Positions 7,902 through 12,204 of a stretch of 12,204 nucleotides of DNA are shown in pieces. Position numbers and translations under genes: made by a program. Within the stretch, counting starts at the first letter, position 1. Every line of letters starts with the position of its first letter. The notes under the pieces were generated by a model. That model was not told the origin of the DNA and ran no database searches. It was given only the letters and a program-made list of their open reading frames with translations. The stretch comes from Verrucomicrobiales bacterium (GTDB taxonomy: Bacteria; Verrucomicrobiota; Verrucomicrobiia; Limisphaerales; UBA1100): positions 1,966-14,169 of the forward strand of contig DPAW01000229.1 in the NCBI GenBank assembly GCA_003517285.1, written 5' to 3'.

Positions 7902-7907
7902 TATACT
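7902..7907 (+). promoter_or_regulatory. Weak -10-like box before the cytochrome operon
   Basis: TATACT matches the -10 consensus at 5 of 6 positions, but no good -35 box sits 16-18 bp upstream (the best is GTAACC at 7878-7883, which could instead suit an ECF sigma). Transcription from it would start only about 6 bases before the ATG at 7920, giving an almost leaderless message, consistent with the missing Shine-Dalgarno. Confidence 0.22.
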
Positions 7908-7919
7908 AGACGAGCCGCC

Positions 7920-8597
7920 ATGATACGCATTTGCACATCGATTTGGCCCTGTTTTATAGGGATTATTGCCCTTGCTACCGGAGCGTTGATCGGGTCGGAG
8001 ACAAAGCCCAATAAATCTCCGGAAAAATCCATTGAGCAAAAAACAAAAATTCACCGGCTGGACACCCAGGAACGTGCCCCGTACGACGCTTTCACCTATT
8101 TGAATCGCATCCCCGCCAAGGCCGATGAAGACGAGGATATCGTGGATTTCACTGCTCGCGTTTACAGTCGGCTTGCTAATCAGGAAGGGCGCATCCTGAT
8201 CAAACTGCCGCAAGGCATGACCCGTGAAGCTTATCTCGGTTACAAGATTTTCCTTAGCACCGACGCCAAAGTAAGCAACGGCAATTGTGTCACCTGCCAT
8301 GCACCAGATAAGTTCACTGACTTAAAACTGCATAAGCTCAACGGCGACAGTCCGCCGCGGCCCACGCCTTCCCTGCGCAACCTCGCCAAGCGCAAGGTCG
8401 ATCTTGCCAAGGCGTTGCAGGCCAAGCTCGCCGCCGCCAAGTCACCAAACGCACCGAAGGCCTACCGCAACATCCATTTGAATAAGATGGATCTCACTCA
8501 CCTGGAGTCGTTCCTCAAGCAACTCAACGACGTTGACGACAAGGCCTTCCGAGAACTCATCCTGAACGCAAAGATTTTGAATACCCTACTGGATTAA
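7920..8597 (+). CDS. Single-haem cytochrome c protein (MauG/peroxidase-like haem domain)
   Basis: The 225-residue product has an N-terminal hydrophobic segment (about 8-25), either a signal peptide or a membrane anchor; no clear cleavage motif or lipobox is seen. After a charged linker (27-75), residues about 100-205 form a cytochrome c domain. Its signature is YLGYKIFLSTDAKVSNGNC running into CVTCH at 123-127, then APDKFTDLKLH, PTPSLRNLA at 148-156, and a closing helix LTHLESFLKQLND (192-204). This order (xGxxIF, CxxCH, FTD, PSLRN, LxxFLxxL) resembles the MauG / cytochrome c peroxidase superfamily, but only one haem domain is present, so a two-haem peroxidase mechanism is unlikely. It is the first gene of a tight operon; its TAA ends one base before the next ATG. 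I infer a periplasmic electron-transfer role, possibly to or from the haem and copper proteins encoded next. Confidence 0.85.
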   Translation: MIRICTSIWPCFIGIIALATGALIGSETKPNKSPEKSIEQKTKIHRLDTQERAPYDAFTYLNRIPAKADEDEDIVDFTARVYSRLANQEGRILIKLPQGMTREAYLGYKIFLSTDAKVSNGNCVTCHAPDKFTDLKLHKLNGDSPPRPTPSLRNLAKRKVDLAKALQAKLAAAKSPNAPKAYRNIHLNKMDLTHLESFLKQLNDVDDKAFRELILNAKILNTLLD

Positions 8598-8598
8598 C

Positions 8599-10536
8599 AT
8601 GAAAACCAAACTCCACTTCACTATCCTGGCACTGGCACTTTCGGTTTCATTAGCGTCAGCCAAAGAAATTCGCGGCACGGTAACGCAGGACGGCAAAGGC
8701 GTGGGCGGCGTATTCGTCTCGGCGCATGACACCGAAAACCGCAAGGCCACCGGCGTATTCACCGCCGCCGACGGCACCTACGCCATTGATGACCTGGACG
8801 ACAAGGATTACCGCGTACGCGCGCGGCTAAAGGGTCTCAATGATGTCTGGCTCGATGATGTCACCGCGGGGTCCAAGGGCATTGAGATCAAGATGACCTC
8901 CGCCACCGGCTGGAAGCTGGAAAGACAACGTACGGCCGATAGCGCCTTTGGCATGCTCAAATTCGACAATCACCGCGATAAGCTGAACTTCAAGATGTAT
9001 TGTAGCTACTGTCACCAAGTCGGCACGGTCGGCTTTCGCACGCCGGAGGAACCCGTGGACTGGGAGACCATGATTCGCCGTATGGACGGCTTTGGCGCAC
9101 TTTACCCGCATACCAAGCGCACCATCGTAAAACGGATCATGGATACCTACAAGGGCGACGCCGTCGATAAATGGCCGAAGTATGTGCCGCCGCCAGCCCC
9201 CACCGGCGCAGCTGCCAAGGCGAAGATTACCTGGTGGGAAATGGGCAAGCGCTACGAGTCACAATACCATGACATCGACCTCAGCCCCGATGGTCGCCTG
9301 ATCTATGCGTTGAACATCACAAAAGGATATATGGTCACTGTGGACACAAAGACCGACGAGCAGGTGTACCGAAAATTCCCGCGTGGCTCCTATGGCCCGC
9401 ACTCCATCGAGCCGGACAACGATGGTCACATGTGGGTGACGATGTGCGCCTCAGGGCAGATGGCAAAGTACGACATCCATAAGAAAGTGTTCGAGGTGTA
9501 TAGCAGTGCTGAAGCACCGGCCAAGCGCGGTGGCTACCCGCACACACTGCGTGTTAACCCGCAGGATCTCGAGGGGCTCATCTGGTACACGGACGCCGGA
9601 CGCAACTCGGTATTTTCGCTGCATCCGAAAACCAAGCACGTAAAGGAATATCACCTATTGAGTGCCCATCAGGCCGTAGCCGCCGGCAAGGGCGAGAGCC
9701 GCGGCATCACGCCCTACGGCATCGATTATTCACCGGTCGACGGCATGATCTGGTACAGTAAGCTCAACGGCAACCGCATCGGCCGTATTGATCCCAGCAA
9801 ACCCGATGGGGACATCAAGGAATGGAACCCGCCCTTCCGCGGCCCGCGTCGCCTGCACGTGGCACCCGACGGCATCATCTGGGTGCCGGGCTTCGCCTCC
9901 GGCGTTTTTGCCAAGTTCGATCCCGCCACCGAGAAGTGGGTCGTGTACGATCTACCGAACAAGGACAACCAGATCCCCTATGCTTTGAATGTCGCCCCCG
10001 ACGGCATGGTGTGGATCTGCGGCACGGGTGATGACACCATCCACCGGTTCAATCCAAAAACTGAAATCCTAGTCACCTACCCCTTGCCCAACCGCGTGAG
10101 CTACACGCGCGAAATTGAGTTCGATCCCGACGGCAATGTGTGGACTCCCACCAGCGGTCCGTCGCGCCACATGGAAACCGGCTACGGTGCGATTATTAAA
10201 ATCGAGCCCAACGACCTCAGTGACGCCGGTGGCCGCAAGCTCAAGGGCTACATGCCCGACCGTAGCAAGCTTACCTACGAGCAGCCGCGCCCAGTCAACT
10301 ACACCGGCCCCAACGCCAAGCTGTTGCAAAAGATTGCCCAGACCAAGCTTCCGGATGCTTATCTGAACGGCAAGCACCAGCCGTATGTGGATGCCACATA
10401 CAAAACGCTCACTGAAAAACAAAAACACCGCATCCACATTCTCTGGCAGGAACAACGCAAAGCGGATCCTGAAATGCCCAATGCCGGCCAGTACTTCGTG
10501 CGGATCATGGTGTACGTGGCCAAGAACGTGAAATAA
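8599..10536 (+). CDS. Exported haem protein with carboxypeptidase-regulatory-like domain and Vgb-like beta-propeller
   Basis: This 645-residue protein has a signal peptide (cleavage after ASA, residue 21). Residues about 23-98 are a carboxypeptidase-regulatory-like Ig-type domain (IRGTVTQDGKGVGGVFVSA, FTAADGTYAIDDL). Residues about 110-195 contain one c-type haem motif, CSYCH at 135-139. From about 212 to 540 there is a propeller related to virginiamycin B lyase (streptogramin lyase): a DG-x-x-W/Y pattern recurs with the aromatic residue at positions 236, 279, 329, 385, 428, 472 and 515, consistent with seven blades. The WFTE motif common in Vgb blades is replaced here (WVTM, WYTD, WYSK, WVPG, WICG, WTPT), so streptogramin lyase activity is not expected. 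A roughly 100-residue C-terminal helical tail follows. It sits 1 bp after the cytochrome gene and 2 bp before the copper-protein gene. I infer a periplasmic redox or substrate-binding protein; the substrate is unknown. Confidence 0.88.
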   Translation: MKTKLHFTILALALSVSLASAKEIRGTVTQDGKGVGGVFVSAHDTENRKATGVFTAADGTYAIDDLDDKDYRVRARLKGLNDVWLDDVTAGSKGIEIKMTSATGWKLERQRTADSAFGMLKFDNHRDKLNFKMYCSYCHQVGTVGFRTPEEPVDWETMIRRMDGFGALYPHTKRTIVKRIMDTYKGDAVDKWPKYVPPPAPTGAAAKAKITWWEMGKRYESQYHDIDLSPDGRLIYALNITKGYMVTVDTKTDEQVYRKFPRGSYGPHSIEPDNDGHMWVTMCASGQMAKYDIHKKVFEVYSSAEAPAKRGGYPHTLRVNPQDLEGLIWYTDAGRNSVFSLHPKTKHVKEYHLLSAHQAVAAGKGESRGITPYGIDYSPVDGMIWYSKLNGNRIGRIDPSKPDGDIKEWNPPFRGPRRLHVAPDGIIWVPGFASGVFAKFDPATEKWVVYDLPNKDNQIPYALNVAPDGMVWICGTGDDTIHRFNPKTEILVTYPLPNRVSYTREIEFDPDGNVWTPTSGPSRHMETGYGAIIKIEPNDLSDAGGRKLKGYMPDRSKLTYEQPRPVNYTGPNAKLLQKIAQTKLPDAYLNGKHQPYVDATYKTLTEKQKHRIHILWQEQRKADPEMPNAGQYFVRIMVYVAKNVK

Positions 10537-10538
10537 TC

Positions 10539-11243
10539 ATGCGCACCCTCACCCTGCTTATCCTGTCCGCCGCAACCGCATTGGCCGCGGACGTCTCCGG
10601 CGTCATCAAGCTCAACGGCCCGCAACCCAAGCGCCCGCCCCTGCAACTCACGCCCGAGAGCCGCAAGCTCTACGAGGGCCGGCCGTATCCGCGCGACGAG
10701 GTGGAACTGGTCAGTGCCAAAGGCGAGATCAAAAACGTGTTCGTCTACATCCGCAAAGGCCTGCCCGCCGGTAAGACCTACGCCGCACCCAAGAAAGCCG
10801 CCCTGCTCGATCAGCAACGCTCGATGTTCCGGCCGCGCATTCAGGGTTTATTCGTCGGCCAGGATTTCGCCATGCGCAATAGCGATCCAATCATTCACAA
10901 CGTCCGCTCCCTCTCACAGGAAAACCGCCCGTTCAACATCGCCCAGCCCGCCGGCACGCCGGATCGTTTGAAGCGGTTCAGCGATCAGGAAGGTCCGATC
11001 GAGTTGCGATGCGATTATCACCGCTGGATGCGCGCATTCATTTTCGTGATGGACCATCCCTTCTTTGCCGTCACCGACGCGCAGGGGCATTTCACCATCA
11101 AGAAACTTCCGCCCGGCGAATACGTGCTGGCCACCTGGCACGAGTCGTTCGGTGAAAATAAACAAAGCATCCAAGTTAGAAACAGCGAATTGAAGAACGT
11201 AAACTTCACGTACAAACCCAAAAAAGGTTTAAACTTCGAATGA
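10539..11243 (+). CDS. Exported cupredoxin-like (type-1 copper) protein
   Basis: The 234-residue product has a signal peptide (MRTLTLLILSAATALAA, cleavage near residue 16-17). The core looks like the plastocyanin/methylamine-utilisation-type cupredoxin family found in PVC bacteria and Acidobacteriota. Candidate type-1 copper ligands are His120 (in RNSDPIIHNV), Cys158, His161 and Met164 (in LRCDYHRWMRAF), the spacing expected of a blue copper site. A carboxypeptidase-regulatory-like strand pattern follows (FAVTDAQGHFTIKKLPPGEY at 176-195, then VLATWHESFG). The start is an ATG 2 bp after the preceding stop, so it is the third gene of the cytochrome operon. Blue copper proteins pass single electrons; the natural partner here would be the haem proteins encoded upstream, which is inferred from position. 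Any substrate-oxidising role is unproven. Confidence 0.86.
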   Translation: MRTLTLLILSAATALAADVSGVIKLNGPQPKRPPLQLTPESRKLYEGRPYPRDEVELVSAKGEIKNVFVYIRKGLPAGKTYAAPKKAALLDQQRSMFRPRIQGLFVGQDFAMRNSDPIIHNVRSLSQENRPFNIAQPAGTPDRLKRFSDQEGPIELRCDYHRWMRAFIFVMDHPFFAVTDAQGHFTIKKLPPGEYVLATWHESFGENKQSIQVRNSELKNVNFTYKPKKGLNFE

Positions 11244-11454
11244 AAAGAAAGGGATAAGCAAGACTAAAGGAGCTTCAAGTTTTGCAGGAGTCAAATTGAG
11301 AGAGCTTAAAGCGTACTCAAAGAAGATGCTGTCATTGTTGTTAGCCGAAAGTATGCTGAGCAACTTGAGCTCGATTCTAATCCCATGTATTGTAAGAGTA
11401 AGAATATTGAGACTAACTGAAACAAATCGATGTAGAATAGAAGTGAATACACGA
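11244..11454. other. A+T-rich intergenic region of 211 bp
   Basis: By hand count 76 of 200 bases between 11251 and 11450 are G or C (38%), well below the flanking genes. No RNA gene, strong terminator or insertion-sequence end is visible. Possible weak promoter boxes before the next gene are TTGAGA (11407-11412) and TAGAAT (11433-11438), but the 20 bp spacing is too long to be convincing. The frame of the downstream gene is open through the whole region, with an ATG at 11326 that would add 43 residues; that extension has unusual composition and would bury the signal peptide, so I treat it as non-coding. Confidence 0.55.
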
Positions 11455-12204
11455 ATGAAAATTTTTTACCTTACTCTACTTGCAGCATTTCAGATTCCCC
11501 TCACCGCCGCACCCAAGAAGATTGGGTACCCGTCCTTCCTTAGTCCTCATGCCCGACCGATCCTCGCGCATGAGGGCCGGGTGTTTGTGGCGAATACTCC
11601 TTCGGATTCAGTGGATGTAATCGACGCGAAAACGCGCAAGGTCATCCACCGCATTCCGGTGGGGATCGATCCGGTGAGCCTCGCTCTGCGCCCCGACGGC
11701 CGTGAGTTGTGGGTGGCCAATCACGTGTCCGACTCAGTCAGCGTCATCGACACTAATCCCGAGAGCCGCACTTACCTGCGCGTAGTCGATACGGTTCAGG
11801 ATTTTGATCTGCGAGCCAAAGCCACCCGCTTTGATGAACCGGTCGGCATTGCCTTTGCCAATAACGAGAAAGCATACGTTGCTCTTTCCTCAGAAAACAA
11901 GATTGCTATTATTGACGTGCGCTCACGCAAGGTGAGACGTCATCTGAATATTACTGCCCAGGACCCACGAGCCATTGTGGTGCGTAATGGAAAACTTTAC
12001 GTCATCCCCTTCGAATCTAATAACAAGACTCAGCTTTCGGGCGGGTACAAGATTGACGGTAAGTTGGTTACCTTCAATGCCCACGAGCATTCCATTGCCA
12101 ACAATAACGTCCTCTCTCTAGGCCACAAAACCGATATCGTAAAACACCCACGCGTGCCGGACCGGGACCTGTATGTGTTTAACACCAAGACCGATCAGCT
12201 TGTT
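11455..12204 (+). CDS. Exported YVTN/YncE-like beta-propeller protein, N-terminal part (3' end outside window)
   Basis: The frame from ATG 11455 is open to the end of the window, giving the first 250 residues. Residues 1-18 form a signal peptide (MKIFYLTLLAAFQIPLTA). The mature part shows YVTN-type propeller blades: VFVANTPSDSVDVIDAKTRK (43-62), then PVGIDPVSLALRPDGRELWV (68-87) with ANHVSDSVSVIDT (88-100), then AYVALSSENKIAIIDVRSRK (140-159), and LYVIPFES near 181-188. Such propellers bind ligands or partner proteins in the periplasm or at the cell surface and, in many PVC proteins, are followed by haem domains; whether that is true here cannot be seen. It follows the copper-protein gene after 211 bp on the same strand, so it may be a separate transcription unit. 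A weak purine-rich stretch (AGAATAGAAGTGA) lies upstream of the ATG. Confidence 0.85.
   Translation, partial: MKIFYLTLLAAFQIPLTAAPKKIGYPSFLSPHARPILAHEGRVFVANTPSDSVDVIDAKTRKVIHRIPVGIDPVSLALRPDGRELWVANHVSDSVSVIDTNPESRTYLRVVDTVQDFDLRAKATRFDEPVGIAFANNEKAYVALSSENKIAIIDVRSRKVRRHLNITAQDPRAIVVRNGKLYVIPFESNNKTQLSGGYKIDGKLVTFNAHEHSIANNNVLSLGHKTDIVKHPRVPDRDLYVFNTKTDQLV

Noticed and set aside
8599..10536. Annotation of the propeller protein as an antibiotic-resistance streptogramin lyase
   Set aside because: The WFTE blade motif is replaced in all the tryptophan blades, a haem motif is fused in front, and the gene lies in a redox operon.
11227..11234. 8-bp palindrome GTTTAAAC at the end of the copper-protein gene
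   Set aside because: It is within the coding sequence, short, and has no T-run or stem extension to suggest a terminator.
11326..11454. 43-residue N-terminal extension of the YVTN propeller gene from an ATG at 11326
   Set aside because: It lies in 38% G+C sequence with atypical residues, and the ATG at 11455 gives an immediate signal peptide.

Overview
The window is a chromosomal stretch of roughly 55-60% G+C (by eye) that most likely comes from a Gram-negative bacterium of the PVC superphylum, Verrucomicrobiota or Planctomycetota, with a lean to Verrucomicrobiota. The evidence is family content: a DUF1552 protein, a PSCyt1/DUF1587/DUF1595/DUF1592/DUF1588/DUF1585 cytochrome, an ECF sigma factor of the Rhodopirellula/Verrucomicrobium type with its FecR-like partner, a NIPSNAP protein, and a weak or absent Shine-Dalgarno sequence before most genes. 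I could not run a database search, so all family names come from reading motifs.

Left block (1-5893, + strand): the C-terminal part of a DUF1552 protein is followed 8 bp later by a 977-residue two-haem planctomycete-type cytochrome whose DUF1592 and DUF1588 domains are separated by an inserted coiled-coil/LamG-like module. After an 83 bp gap containing a perfect 12-bp palindrome comes an exported protein that joins a beta-propeller-like region to two NIPSNAP domains. This block ends tail to tail with the next one, with a small hairpin at the junction.

Middle block (5904-7762, - strand): an ECF sigma factor and a membrane-anchored FecR-like regulator overlap by 4 bp (ATGA). This looks like a cell-surface signalling pair. 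A candidate promoter for it lies in the 157 bp divergent region, on top of a hairpin with a T-run that could also terminate + strand transcription.

Right block (7920-12204, + strand): three genes with gaps of only 1 and 2 bp encode a single-haem cytochrome c, a protein with a carboxypeptidase-regulatory-like domain, one haem site and a Vgb-like seven-bladed propeller, and a protein with type-1 copper ligands. All carry export signals or an N-terminal hydrophobic segment. I infer a periplasmic or cell-surface electron-transfer module, possibly controlled by the divergent sigma/FecR pair. After a 211 bp A+T-rich gap, an exported YVTN/YncE-like propeller gene begins and runs off the window.

Nearly everything here is exported and redox- or surface-related. 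The most interesting candidate system is the compact haem / haem-propeller / blue-copper triplet next to its own sigma/FecR pair. No RNA genes, CRISPR arrays, insertion sequences or phage genes were seen.
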